The notes beneath the pieces were generated by a model. The model searched no databases, was not told where the DNA came from, and saw nothing but the letters and a program-made list of their open reading frames with translations. This document shows, piece by piece, positions 17,450 through 26,421 of a DNA stretch of 64,000 bases. The number at the start of each line of letters is the position of its first letter. Within the stretch, counting starts at the first letter, position 1. Source of the DNA: Streptomyces malachitofuscus (GTDB taxonomy: Bacteria > Actinomycetota > Actinomycetes > Streptomycetales > Streptomycetaceae); contig NZ_BMUF01000004.1 in assembly GCF_014650055.1 (NCBI RefSeq), forward strand, positions 448,462 to 512,461, read 5' to 3'. Position numbers and translations under genes: made by a program.

Positions 17450-17770
17450 GTGGTTCAGGCCGTGAAGCGGGGCAAGCAGTACGCCGTAGCCGCCTCCGGA
17501 CAGTGGACCGACGAGGAGGACGGCCGTCGCAGGCTGCCGGCCGGCGAGGTCCACGCCTGGGAGCCGGGCCGCAACGAGACCGTCTGCGGGCTGTCCCTCA
17601 GCCGCTCGCAACTCGTGCGCTTCCCGCACGTCGGCTGGCGCGACACCTTCCCTGAATCCGGTGGCGCCGCCGACCGGGTGCAGCGGGTGTGCCGACGTTG
17701 TGCCTCCGTGGCCGGACGTCGCGGCGGTGGCGCGCGCCCACGCTGGCAGCGCGTCCGTCCCCGACCGTGA
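17450..17770 (+). CDS. Conserved hypothetical protein
   Basis: 106 residues from GTG 17450, or from GTG 17462. The sequence YAVAASGQWTDEEDGRRRLP, WEPGRNETVCGLSLSRSQL and VQRVCRRCASVAGRR looks like a real small streptomycete protein: it has spaced cysteines (one in VCGL, a CRRC pair) and ordered composition. A zinc-site role is conceivable. I do not recognise a named family. No strong ribosome site is seen. Confidence 0.6.
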   Translation: MVQAVKRGKQYAVAASGQWTDEEDGRRRLPAGEVHAWEPGRNETVCGLSLSRSQLVRFPHVGWRDTFPESGGAADRVQRVCRRCASVAGRRGGGARPRWQRVRPRP

Positions 17771-17918
17771 GCACCGTGGTGAAGCGCAGGACGGGCCCAT
17801 GAGCAAGGTGCTCATCCTTCTTCGCAAGGCGCCGCCCTCTTGCCCGGACCAGGTGGACTCGATGACCAGGAGCGAGCGCCGATCGGGCCCGCGACGTGTA
17901 CAAGTGCGAACTTGGTGA

Positions 17919-18296
17919 CTACCCGTCGGGTTCGAAGGACCAAGGAGTGGTCGGTTGGAGAACGGCCTCGGTCAGTGCCCGGGAGCGCAGGCCGGTGATC
18001 TCCTGGTACTCGGGGTCGGCCACCATGCGGCTGAACGCTGCGCGATCGGGATAGCGGACGAGCAGTACCGTGTCCCAGGCCTGCCCGTCCTCGGCGACCA
18101 GGGGAGCGCAGCCGTCGCCGGCGTAGATCAATTCCCCTCCGTACCGCTTCAGGAAGGCGGCCGTCCGCCGCGAGTACTCCTCATAGAGGATGCGGCCGTC
18201 GGGAGCAAAGCGCAGCAGGTTGAGCATGACGACAGGACCGCCGGGGTCCTCCGCCATCAACCGTGCGAGATCGACTCCCTGAGGATCGACAGCCAT
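17919..18296 (-). CDS. DUF1330 domain-containing protein
   Basis: 125 residues. It has the small ferredoxin-like fold pattern of the family: GPVVMLNLLRFAPDGR, YEEYSRRTAAFLKRYGGELI, DTVLLVRYPDRAAFSRMV and the PEYQEITGLRSRALTEAVL helix. Structures show an ABM-monooxygenase-like dimer, but function is unknown. The start ATG at 18296 lies after a GAGGAGC ribosome site on this strand. It is a single gene. Confidence 0.9.
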   Translation of the reverse strand: MAVDPQGVDLARLMAEDPGGPVVMLNLLRFAPDGRILYEEYSRRTAAFLKRYGGELIYAGDGCAPLVAEDGQAWDTVLLVRYPDRAAFSRMVADPEYQEITGLRSRALTEAVLQPTTPWSFEPDG

Positions 18297-18501
18297 GAGC
18301 TCCTCCTTCTCGGTCGTCGGTGGCGCGCCGCCTCCGGTGAGGGTGAGGCGCCGGGCAGAAGCCTGGAGGGGAAGGGCTCCGTCTGCATACCGTCTGGTCG
18401 GTCAGTCTATCGGCATGTGCTCGGTGCCGGGGATCGCCGCGATCGTTGACGCGGTCGCAGGGCCTTGGCCGTCGACGGGGGGGAAGTCGAGCGCCCGGCC
18501 G

Positions 18502-18912
18502 TCACCCCAGGGAGGTGATCAGGTCGTTGCATGCTTGCTCACAGCGGCGGCATGCCTCGGCGCAGACACGGCAGTGTTCGTGCTGGTCCGCGTGGCTCGC
18601 GCACTCGTCACCGCAGGCCTTGCAGACGGTGGCGCATGCCTGGAGGATGGCCCGGGTGATATTGGCGTCGTAGCCGGTGTGGCGGGAGAGTACTGAGGCT
18701 GTGGCGTTGCAGATGTCCGCGCAGTCGACGTTGGTGCGGATGCACTTGGTCAGTTCGTTGACTGTGTCTTCCGACATGCAGGCGTCCGCGCATGCGGTGC
18801 ACGCCTGGGCGCAGGCGATGCATTCCTCTATGCAGTGGGCGAGCTTGTCACGGTCGACACTGCCCAGGTGGGCGGGGTAGGTGTCGAGCATGTCCTTGAC
18901 GGCGGTGGTCAC
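18502..18912 (-). CDS. Four-helix-bundle copper-binding (DUF326/Csp-like) protein
   Basis: 136 residues from GTG 18912, which has GGAGG five bases upstream; the ATG at 18927 is an alternative. Cysteines are regularly spaced along predicted helices: CIEECIACAQACTACADAC, CIRTNVDCADIC, ACATVCKACGDECASH and CRVCAEACRRCEQAC. This pattern is that of cytosolic copper-storage proteins, which bind many Cu(I) ions inside the bundle. No signal peptide is seen. A dead efflux-pump gene lies upstream on the same strand. Confidence 0.92.
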   Translation of the reverse strand: MTTAVKDMLDTYPAHLGSVDRDKLAHCIEECIACAQACTACADACMSEDTVNELTKCIRTNVDCADICNATASVLSRHTGYDANITRAILQACATVCKACGDECASHADQHEHCRVCAEACRRCEQACNDLITSLG

Positions 18913-18985
18913 GTGTACCTCCAGCATGGTGCTCTGGTCGGGTACGGCGACTGCCGCGCTGTACGCGTAACACCGGATGGGGTGC

Positions 18986-19697
18986 TCAAACACGGTGCGC
19001 CTGTATCGGCACCGGCCGAGTGCGCCAGTGCGAGGTGTCCGTCGGCGCTGGGCAGCAGTTCTTGAACGAGGGCGCTGCGCGGACGGGCGTTCGCATGTGT
19101 CGCTGAAGCGCCTCGGGGCTTCGGTCGACCACGAACACGGTGCGGAGGGTGGTTGCGGCGATGAGGACCCGCGTGATCAGCGCGCTTCCCAGCGCGAACG
19201 ACAGCCCGCCCTGCACGAAAACAAGGACAAGCAGCACGACCGGCTCGTCGGCCAGTGCGGAGGACCAGGCCGGGGCGCTGGTCGAACAACCGGCCGGTGA
19301 CGACGGGGTCAGGAGGGTCAAGCTCGCGAACGTGGCCGCGTTCACCAGTGCGCCGAGCAACTTCACGGGGATCAACAGAAGCCGGCCCGCCGGCCGAGCA
19401 ACGTGCCGAGTGCCGATCCACCGGGACACCCACGATCGTGGCCACCGTGACGCCTGACAGCAGCACGGCCGGCGCACGTCCCTTCTTGTCGGGCGGGACG
19501 AGCGTGGCGGCAGCCGACAGGGCGACGGCGAGGAACCCGGCGTTCGCTGGCGCGGCGACGGTCCGGGCGGCGGTGACCGGAAAGCGGGTCGTGACGGCGC
19601 CCACGGTGTGAGCTGCCGCGAGAGCGAGAATGAACCCCGGAAGGCTCGAGCGTCTGGGCCAGTTGCGGGCAAGCGCGGGAGAGGTACGAGAAGCCAT
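18986..19697 (-). pseudogene. MFS efflux pump (Cmx/CmrA-like), frameshifted and truncated
   Basis: Two frames on the minus strand each carry part of one major-facilitator transporter. The upstream part reads AVTTRFPVTAARTVAAPANA and VLLSGVTVATIVGVPVD; after a frame change near 19430 the second reads LLGALVNAATFASLTLL and ADEPVVLLVLVFVQGGLSFA followed by LGSALITRVLIAA. The N-terminus and the last third are missing and internal segments are lost. Similar intact proteins export chloramphenicol-type drugs. This copy cannot be functional. Confidence 0.75.
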
Positions 19698-19953
19698 CCG
19701 TCACCGCGGCCAACCCCGAGGGCGCGCTCGTCCGACTGCGGAATGCGGGGCGACAGCGGAAGCTACGAACTCAGTGCTCCAGGGGGCTGACGGTGTGACC
19801 GAAAGCCCCCACCTCGTCCGACTCAGGACTCAACATCCCGCACACTGTCCCACCGGTTGCTGTCGTGGCGCCGCGGTTTCCCGGGTTCCGGACCGGGCGT
19901 CCGCCCGGAGACGCACTTCTCCGCCGTCGACGTCCGAGATCAGCTGTCGCCCT

Positions 19954-21492
19954 CTAGTTCTTTTGGAGGGTGCGGGTGACACCCGCGATGAGGGCAGTCG
20001 TCAGCAGCCAACCGAAGGCAACCAGCAGATGGGCCAGCCACTGGAGGCTGCCGTTCGACCAGTGCCAGGCGGTGCGTTGACCCAGACCCGCAATGGGGAT
20101 CAAGAGGTCGAGTGTATAGACCAAGGAATGAAACGGGGCCGCTTCGCCGCGTTTGACCGGATTGGGGGAGTCGGTGGCGAAAGCCAGCGTGCCCAGCAAG
20201 GTCAGAGCGAACAGCCAGACGCCGGCCAGCCAGGGGCGGTAGCCGTAGCCGACGGTCACGTCGAGCAGGTGCCCCCACATACGCGCGGCCGGGTGAAGTG
20301 TCTGACGCCGATGGCGCTGTCTGGCCAGAAGCACGCGGCGGGCATCGTCGTCGTGGCCGGCCGTCCTGTACCAGCTCGCCAACTGCTCATAGGGCTGAGG
20401 GCTGTAGCCCGGACTGCGCCGTATCCACGCCATGCGGTGGGCGACGGAGTCCCGCTGTCCCCCGGCCTCGTCCCTCTTGACGGAGCCGTAGACGAAGCCG
20501 TCCAGCTCCACCACGTCGGGCCAGCTGCGGTCGTTGTCCAGGAGGTGGGAAACCTGGGCGCCCGTCAGATCCACGGTGCCGGACGGCGGGCGGGCGAGGG
20601 TGAAGTCGAAGTCCACGGCCTGCATCATGGGGGCTGCCAATGACACACTGCGGCCGTCCGGTGGCCCGTTCAGGACGGCTCCTTCGAAGGTGAGGCTGTC
20701 CGAGATCCGGGCACCCCGCAGCCGTACGGTCCCGTGTGCAGTGAACCCGTCCGAGAAGTCGAGCGTCGAAGCCACGGCGTTGTCCAGAGTGAGCGCGACT
20801 CCGCGCGGGCCGGGGCGTTCCAGCAGTGCGCCCCGCATGTGCAGTCCGCCTGCCAACTGTGCACCCATGAGGCGGACTTCACCGTGCGCGACGAATCCGT
20901 CCGCGCAGTAGACGCCGCCCTCCGCGACCAGTCCGCCGGCGGACACCGCCCATTCCCCGGGTGCGGAGATCTCGGTGCCGCTGAGGTTGACGGCACCGCT
21001 CACACGGGCGTTGATGAGCGACAAGGCGGTGACCCGGCGGTGAAAGGATGAGGTGGAGCCGCTCTTCAGACGAGAGCGCCGCAGATCGAGGCGCCCGTCG
21101 ATACGGATCAAGCCGGCTTCCACGCCCGGCACGCGGCTGCCCACGATCGCGATCGACTGGGTGGACGCACCGGAGAGGTCCACGCCCTCCTCGAACCAGC
21201 AGTCCTCGATCCAGAGGGCGTGAGCGATATGAGCGCCGGCCAGGTGGAGGCGCCCGGATATCCGCGCCCCGGTGAGCCTCAGACACGGTACCGCGCCCGA
21301 CTGCGCGGTGTTCGCGCCCTGGAGGAGTGCCACGATCACGGCAGCACGAACCGTTCGCCCTGGGCCCCACTGCCCACCCTCGGTGACACGGTCGAGCTCA
21401 CGCACACTCGCGCGTAGATCCACGTGATGTCCCCCGGGATAGCCGTCCCACAGCTCACGCTCTGATGAAGTCAACTCGTCGTATGAGAGCAC
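19954..21492 (-). CDS. Pentapeptide-like, membrane-anchored oxidoreductase-type protein
   Basis: About 512 residues from GTG 21492 (start uncertain). The first 350 residues are a repeating beta pattern (LRLTGARISGRLHLAGAHIA, VDLSGASTQSIAIVGSRV, VRLMGAQLAGGLHMRGALL, VRLRGARISDSLTFEGAVL), resembling pentapeptide-type helices seen in proteins annotated as membrane-associated oxidoreductases. A linker with AWIRRSPGYSPQPYEQLASW follows, then about three membrane segments near the C-terminus. No catalytic motif is visible, so the oxidoreductase name is only traditional. Neighbours give no clue. Confidence 0.75.
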   Translation of the reverse strand: MLSYDELTSSERELWDGYPGGHHVDLRASVRELDRVTEGGQWGPGRTVRAAVIVALLQGANTAQSGAVPCLRLTGARISGRLHLAGAHIAHALWIEDCWFEEGVDLSGASTQSIAIVGSRVPGVEAGLIRIDGRLDLRRSRLKSGSTSSFHRRVTALSLINARVSGAVNLSGTEISAPGEWAVSAGGLVAEGGVYCADGFVAHGEVRLMGAQLAGGLHMRGALLERPGPRGVALTLDNAVASTLDFSDGFTAHGTVRLRGARISDSLTFEGAVLNGPPDGRSVSLAAPMMQAVDFDFTLARPPSGTVDLTGAQVSHLLDNDRSWPDVVELDGFVYGSVKRDEAGGQRDSVAHRMAWIRRSPGYSPQPYEQLASWYRTAGHDDDARRVLLARQRHRRQTLHPAARMWGHLLDVTVGYGYRPWLAGVWLFALTLLGTLAFATDSPNPVKRGEAAPFHSLVYTLDLLIPIAGLGQRTAWHWSNGSLQWLAHLLVAFGWLLTTALIAGVTRTLQKN

Positions 21493-21598
21493 GCATTGCA
21501 GAGTAGTGATCTTCCTTCGCTCCGCGACAGGAGATCCGGGTCGCCGAACGGGTCCGGGGCCGGGCGACCGTTCCGGAGGGGGCACGCGAGGGCGAGTG

Positions 21599-23293
21599 TC
21601 AGGCCCTGTCGTCGGAATCCGTGCGGGACTTCGCCGCCCGTCGCAGCCGGTGGTGGCGTGCCTGGCCCTGCTCCGTGACGACGTCGCCGACCATGGTCCG
21701 TACGACGTCCTGCAGCCCGTGCAGTGCGTGGTGGCGGAGAGGACCCGCGGCAGGGTCCTGCCGCAGTTCCCGCAAGAGCGCCCAGCAGAGCAGCAGCATG
21801 ACGACGACGAACGGCAGCGCCACCAGGATCGTCGCCGTCTGCAGCGAGTCCAGTCCGCCCACCACCAGCAGCACCGCGGCCACCGCCGCCATCAGCACGC
21901 CCCATGCCACGACCAGCCACGACGGAGGGTGCAATGCCCCGCGGCTGGTCAGGGAGCCCATGACCAGTGACGCCGAGTCGGCGCTGGTGATGAAGTAGGT
22001 CATGACCAGGATCATCGCGATGAACGACGTGACCGTGCCGATCGGCAGCGCGTCCAGCATCGCGAACAGTGACGCCTCTGCTCCGTCCTCCACCGTGCCC
22101 GCGAGGTCCGCCCTGCCGGTCGACTCGATCCGGAGCGCCGAACCTCCCATCACGCAGAACCAGACGACGGTCGCCCCGCTCGGCACCAGCAGCACGCCGA
22201 CGAGGAACTCGCGGACGGTCCGGCCGTGCGAGATGCGGGCGATGAACGTCCCCACGAACGGCGCCCACGACAGCCACCAGGCCCAGTAGAAGATCGTCCA
22301 GGCGCCCAGCCAGGCGTGGTCGGAGAAGGCGCCCGTCCGCGTGGCCATGGGCAGCAGGTTCTGCAGGTAGCCGCCGACGGACGCCGGGATCGTGTCCAGG
22401 ACGTAGACGGTCGGGCCGAACAGGAAGACGAACACCATCACCGCCGTCACGAGCACGATGTTCAGCGTCGACAGCCACTTGATACCCCGGTGCAGACCGG
22501 AGAAGGCCGAGATGACGAACGCCGCCGACAGTGCCGCGATGACGACCAGCTCCGTGGTCCGGGAGACGCTCACGCCCACTGTGAGGTCGAGGCCCTCAGC
22601 CACCTGCAGCGCACCCAGACCCAGGCTCGTCGCCGTACCGAACACGGTGGCGAAGACGGCGAGCAGGTCGATCGCCCTGCCCTGCCATGACTCCGCCCGC
22701 CGGGCACCGATGAGCGGTACGAACGCGGCGCTGAGCCGATTGCCGCGGCCCTTGCGGAACACGGCGTAAGCGAGGGCGAGTCCCACGATTCCGTAGATCG
22801 CCCACGGGGTGAGCGTCCAGTGGAAGAACGAGTACTCCAGGGCCGTGCGCGCCGCCGCGCCGGACTCGGGGCGCACGCCGCTCGCCGGGGGCGGTGCCAG
22901 ATAGTGCGTGAGCGGCTCGCCCACCCCGTAGAACATCAGGCCGATGCCCATGCCGGCGCTGAACATCATGGCGATCCAGGCGAGGTTGCCGAACTCTGGC
23001 GCGGAGTCGTCCTCGCCCAGTCTGATGCGGCCGAACCTGCTGAAGGCGATCACCAGACACAGGACCAGGAACACGTCCGCGGCGACCACGAACAGCCAAC
23101 CGAAGTTGTCCAGGACCCACGACAGGCTCGTGGAGGAGGTGCTGTCGAAGGACTCCTCGCCGAGCCAGGCCCACAGAACCACGACGGCGACGACGACCAT
23201 TCCGACACAGACGAGGAGACGGTCGGGCGCGCCGGTGACGGGAGTGGTTGGCGTGGACCCGGACTGAGGCTGGTCGATCGGTTCCGTGCTCAT
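21599..23293 (-). CDS. BCCT-family betaine/carnitine/choline transporter
   Basis: 564 residues with 12 predicted membrane helices. Conserved BCCT features are visible: FSAGMGIGLMFYGVGEPLTH in helix 3, FFHWTLTPWAIYGIVGLALA, the tryptophan-rich WTIFYWAWWLSWAPFVGTF in helix 8, and SADSASLVMGSL in helix 10. The last 60 residues form a charged cytosolic tail. It imports quaternary-ammonium osmolytes, usually driven by Na+ or H+. The glycine-rich unwound stretch in helix 3 (GMGIGLMFYG) resembles Na+-coupled members. It is a single gene. Confidence 0.95.
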   Translation of the reverse strand: MSTEPIDQPQSGSTPTTPVTGAPDRLLVCVGMVVVAVVVLWAWLGEESFDSTSSTSLSWVLDNFGWLFVVAADVFLVLCLVIAFSRFGRIRLGEDDSAPEFGNLAWIAMMFSAGMGIGLMFYGVGEPLTHYLAPPPASGVRPESGAAARTALEYSFFHWTLTPWAIYGIVGLALAYAVFRKGRGNRLSAAFVPLIGARRAESWQGRAIDLLAVFATVFGTATSLGLGALQVAEGLDLTVGVSVSRTTELVVIAALSAAFVISAFSGLHRGIKWLSTLNIVLVTAVMVFVFLFGPTVYVLDTIPASVGGYLQNLLPMATRTGAFSDHAWLGAWTIFYWAWWLSWAPFVGTFIARISHGRTVREFLVGVLLVPSGATVVWFCVMGGSALRIESTGRADLAGTVEDGAEASLFAMLDALPIGTVTSFIAMILVMTYFITSADSASLVMGSLTSRGALHPPSWLVVAWGVLMAAVAAVLLVVGGLDSLQTATILVALPFVVVMLLLCWALLRELRQDPAAGPLRHHALHGLQDVVRTMVGDVVTEQGQARHHRLRRAAKSRTDSDDRA

Positions 23294-23509
23294 GAAGTCC
23301 CACTATGAGACGCGTGCCATCACGGTATCGGGCGGCGCGCCGCTCGTGCGGCCGAGAAGTAGGCGCGGCGCAGTGGCGGAGTGTCGGCGTACGTGCCGAC
23401 CGCACGACCAGGGGGATGACGTTCTGCGACCGCGGCTGCCGGGTACACCGGCGCCTGTACGGCGAAGGGCCCCGACGGCGCTGGGGAATCAGTCCGATGC
23501 GCTCCTGGA

Positions 23510-23950
23510 TCAGTACAGGGCCACGAGAGCCCCGTGACCGACGCACTGCCGGTCCAGCACCTCACGAGCCGAGTCCGCCGTCGCGTTACGCCCTATCGAC
23601 ACCGGGGCCGGGAGGGCGTAGAGGTGAAAGGCGTAACGGCGTGGTGCGTCGGCCGGCGCCGGGCCGGCCCAGCCGTTCCCGCCGGCGCTGTTGCGGTGTT
23701 CGTAACTGCCCGGGTTGTTCGTACCGGCCGGGAGTCCGCTTCGGCGGGGATCGATGCCGGTCACGAGCCAGAGCGGAAGACTGCCGGGCGGGGCGTCGAG
23801 GCATTCGCAGAGAAGAGCCAGTTCTGATGCTTCCTCAGGTACGTCTGTCCAGGTCAGGGGAGGCGAGAGGTTGTCCTCGTCTCCTGCACAGCGGTGCGGA
23901 AGGCGTCCACGGTCCGAGAAGGCGGGACTGCGCAGATCGATGTCGGCCAT
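23510..23950 (-). CDS. YbhB/YbcL (PEBP/Raf kinase inhibitor-like) family protein
   Basis: 146 residues from ATG 23950. It has the phosphatidylethanolamine-binding-protein fold: IDLRSPAFSDRGRLPHRCAG, DEDNLSPPLTWTDVP, PLWLVTGIDPRRSGLP, NSAGGNGWAGPAPADAPRRY and AFHLYAL. The usual central motif DPDAP is altered to LDAPPGSLP. Bacterial members are cytosolic and of uncertain role. The gene lies in the same direction as, and overlaps by 116 bp, the end of the large PLC-like gene, which is unusual. Confidence 0.88.
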   Translation of the reverse strand: MADIDLRSPAFSDRGRLPHRCAGDEDNLSPPLTWTDVPEEASELALLCECLDAPPGSLPLWLVTGIDPRRSGLPAGTNNPGSYEHRNSAGGNGWAGPAPADAPRRYAFHLYALPAPVSIGRNATADSAREVLDRQCVGHGALVALY

Positions 23951-26225
23951 GGGGAGTCCGGTACCCGGGCCGACTCCTGTCATGCGACCGCTGGGCTGGC
24001 AGCGAGCGGAGATCACTCTGCCGGTGCGATCCCGTGACCGCGGCGTCGCTGTCACTCAGACGCTCGGAGTTCAGGGCGTCCACGGCTGCGCGTGCCCCGC
24101 CAAGGGTCGCATAGTCCACCGCCACGAAATTGACCTGCCGGCCGCGGCGCCGCTCGCAGGCGTGGACGCGGTCCAGCACGTACTCACGGGAGTTGACCTT
24201 GCCGGCGTCCAGCCTTCGTCCGCCGTCGGCCGTGATGAAGTGGTTGAGCAGGAACAGCCGTTTGCCGGTGCCACCGCGGTGGGGAGCGCAGGTCATCTCC
24301 CGCGGACTGCTGAAGGCGAACGGGGTCTCCATGCCGTAGCGGTAGAAGTTGCGGTACCACGAGGCCGGCCCGTCCGCCTTCTCCGCGAAGACCACGAGGC
24401 GCCTGCCGCTGTCGATCATGTCCTTGAGTTTCGGCCACGCTCGGTCGGGGTCCCGGTCCGGTTCGTGGAGCAGATCGGTCAGGCCGGCCTGTTCGAAGGC
24501 GCTCGCCGTCTCCCGCGGGCCGACTCCGTCCTGCACGATCAGAGTCACGATCTCGGTGGGATGGGCGCGAAGCCAGTCGCCGATCTGCCGCAGGGCGGCG
24601 TTCAGTTCGACTGCTCCGGCGCCGCACACGGAGTGGCACAGCCACAGGCCCGGACGGTGCGGATTCAGCCGGGCCAGGAACCGTGTGAGTCCGCGGCGCA
24701 GTTCCGGAGGGAACTCGGAGGCCGCCAATCGGGCGGCGATCTCCTCGGGCCGCTCCCACCGGTGTGTGTCGACGAGCAGGGTGCGCACTCCCACGTTCAA
24801 TTGGCCGACCAGGTCCGGGTCCTGGAGCGGCCCGATGAAACGGTCGGCCGTGGTGGCCATTGCATTGTGGGACGCGAGCTGGGCCAGTTCGTCGTAACGG
24901 ACGTCGCACAGCCGGGAACTGCCCTGGCACACGCGAGGGCTCGGTCCCGCCATCGCCACGGGCACCAGCATCGTTCCGGCGAGCGTGGCTGCCGAAACGG
25001 CGGCGATCAGCGTCAGGGCGTGGCGCGGCTCGACGGGGATGTGTACCGTGCGCCCGTTCTGTCGGAGCCACTCGACCCCGACCAGCAGCGCGCCCGGCGC
25101 CAGCAGGATGAGTGCGACGACGGTGGTGGCGGACACGATGCGCTCGACGGCGGTGGCCTGGATGTCTTCGATGAGGCGTACGGCTGTCGGAGGCCAGGAG
25201 GAGGGCGGCCGGTAGGGAGAGTCGGCCACCGTGACGCGGACGAGGAGCGCTACGAGCGCGGTGAGTGTTCCGGCGGCGGCCAGGGCCCAGCCCAGCGGCA
25301 CGACCCGCCGCCCCGTGGACGGAGGTGTGGCGGACCAGAGCAGGAGGAGCGCGGCGACGCCGAGCGTCGCGGCGGCCGGCTCAACGACCTGCCGGAACAG
25401 GCGGGTGACCGAACGAGCCTGGCGCGGGTGCGAGGGTGCTCCGTCCGTGGTGCCGAGATCGCTGGCGATCACCCAAGTGCGTCCGCCCGCGTTCCGCAGC
25501 AGCGCCTCCGCGGCGGCCCGCACATGCTCCGAGAAGGCGGCCGGGGCCACGACCGCCAGCGCGGAGGCCGCGTCTCCGTTGTCCAGGGCGGCTTGGATTT
25601 CGGGTCCCAGCTCGGCGCGCTGTTGCTCCGGCACGAGGCGCAGCAGCGCGGCCGTGGCCGCTGCCGCCTGGTCCGGGGAAAGGGCCAGTGCCGGCAACTC
25701 CCCGACGGGGTCATCCGCCAACAGTCGTTCCGCCACGTCGGACAGGCGCTTGCGGAAGACATCGAAGTCGGGTTCGGACCGTTCCTGCAGCGAGGCGACG
25801 GCGTCGGCGAAGTAGACCTGGCTGAGACGTTCCATGTTCGCCAGGAGAGGTTCGAGGTCGACCGTGAGGCGGAGTCCGACACGGTCTCCCTCCAGATAGC
25901 GGATTGTCTCGACGATCTGCCGCTCGCCCATGGCGCGCAAGGTTTCCGGTGGGATGACCACCTTGATGTTCGAGGTGACGGCGGACTGGGGAACAGGCAG
26001 CCGACCCAGCAGGTCCCGCAGCACGGGGGCCAGATGCGGGTCGACCATCACCTCGTCGTAGACCCTCTGGTAGGCCCGCTCCTCGTCGAGTACCCGTCCA
26101 TGGAAGCCAGGGTTCAGCACGGTGCTCCGCACCACCGCAGCCGCGGCCAGCACGGTCAGACTGAATACGGCCACGGTCCAGGCCAGGGACCGCACCAGTG
26201 ACGGATGGCGAAGAAGTGCCTCCAT
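23835..26225 (-). CDS. Large membrane protein with C-terminal PLC-like phosphodiesterase domain
   Basis: 796 residues. A membrane helix near the N-terminus (LAWTVAVFSLTVLAAAAVV) is followed by a long external domain (about residues 40-270), then four hydrophobic segments (such as AATLGVAALLLLWSA, VALILLAPGALLVGV). From about residue 450 comes a PI-PLC-X-like barrel: YDELAQLASHNAMATT with the first catalytic His, VGVRTLLVDTHRW, and GLWLCHSVCG with the second. The final about 60 residues look non-conserved and are read through the start of the YbhB gene, suggesting a frameshift or deletion near the original stop. Substrate unknown. Confidence 0.8.
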   Translation of the reverse strand: MEALLRHPSLVRSLAWTVAVFSLTVLAAAAVVRSTVLNPGFHGRVLDEERAYQRVYDEVMVDPHLAPVLRDLLGRLPVPQSAVTSNIKVVIPPETLRAMGERQIVETIRYLEGDRVGLRLTVDLEPLLANMERLSQVYFADAVASLQERSEPDFDVFRKRLSDVAERLLADDPVGELPALALSPDQAAAATAALLRLVPEQQRAELGPEIQAALDNGDAASALAVVAPAAFSEHVRAAAEALLRNAGGRTWVIASDLGTTDGAPSHPRQARSVTRLFRQVVEPAAATLGVAALLLLWSATPPSTGRRVVPLGWALAAAGTLTALVALLVRVTVADSPYRPPSSWPPTAVRLIEDIQATAVERIVSATTVVALILLAPGALLVGVEWLRQNGRTVHIPVEPRHALTLIAAVSAATLAGTMLVPVAMAGPSPRVCQGSSRLCDVRYDELAQLASHNAMATTADRFIGPLQDPDLVGQLNVGVRTLLVDTHRWERPEEIAARLAASEFPPELRRGLTRFLARLNPHRPGLWLCHSVCGAGAVELNAALRQIGDWLRAHPTEIVTLIVQDGVGPRETASAFEQAGLTDLLHEPDRDPDRAWPKLKDMIDSGRRLVVFAEKADGPASWYRNFYRYGMETPFAFSSPREMTCAPHRGGTGKRLFLLNHFITADGGRRLDAGKVNSREYVLDRVHACERRRGRQVNFVAVDYATLGGARAAVDALNSERLSDSDAAVTGSHRQSDLRSLPAQRSHDRSRPGYRTPHGRHRSAQSRLLGPWTPSAPLCRRRGQPLASPDLDRRT

Positions 26226-26362
26226 GACCCCATTCTCGACGAAGCCCCATCAGACCCGACCGGCGGCGCGACGAAGCATGGGCCGGGCACGATGCCGCTC
26301 CGGTGTCGTCCCGCCCCGACGGCAGTTCTTCCGGGACACTTGCGGCGTCCGTCGCAGTGGTC

Positions 26363-26398
26363 GGGCCGCTCACCCTCCCCGAGCCGGGTGAGCGGCCC
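26363..26398 (-). terminator. Strong hairpin terminator of the antiporter gene
   Basis: GGGCCGCTCACCC-N10-GGGTGAGCGGCCC: perfect 13-bp arms starting 24 bp beyond the stop codon of the antiporter. No T-tract follows. Confidence 0.75.
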
Positions 26399-26421
26399 CA
26401 GCCGCTCGCAGGCGGCGCTGC

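Noticed and set aside
17799..17918. Small frame MSKVLILLRKAPPSC on the plus strand
   Set aside because: 39 codons with only a weak ribosome-like site, converging on the DUF1330 gene; later residues are Arg/Ser-rich and it resembles nothing.
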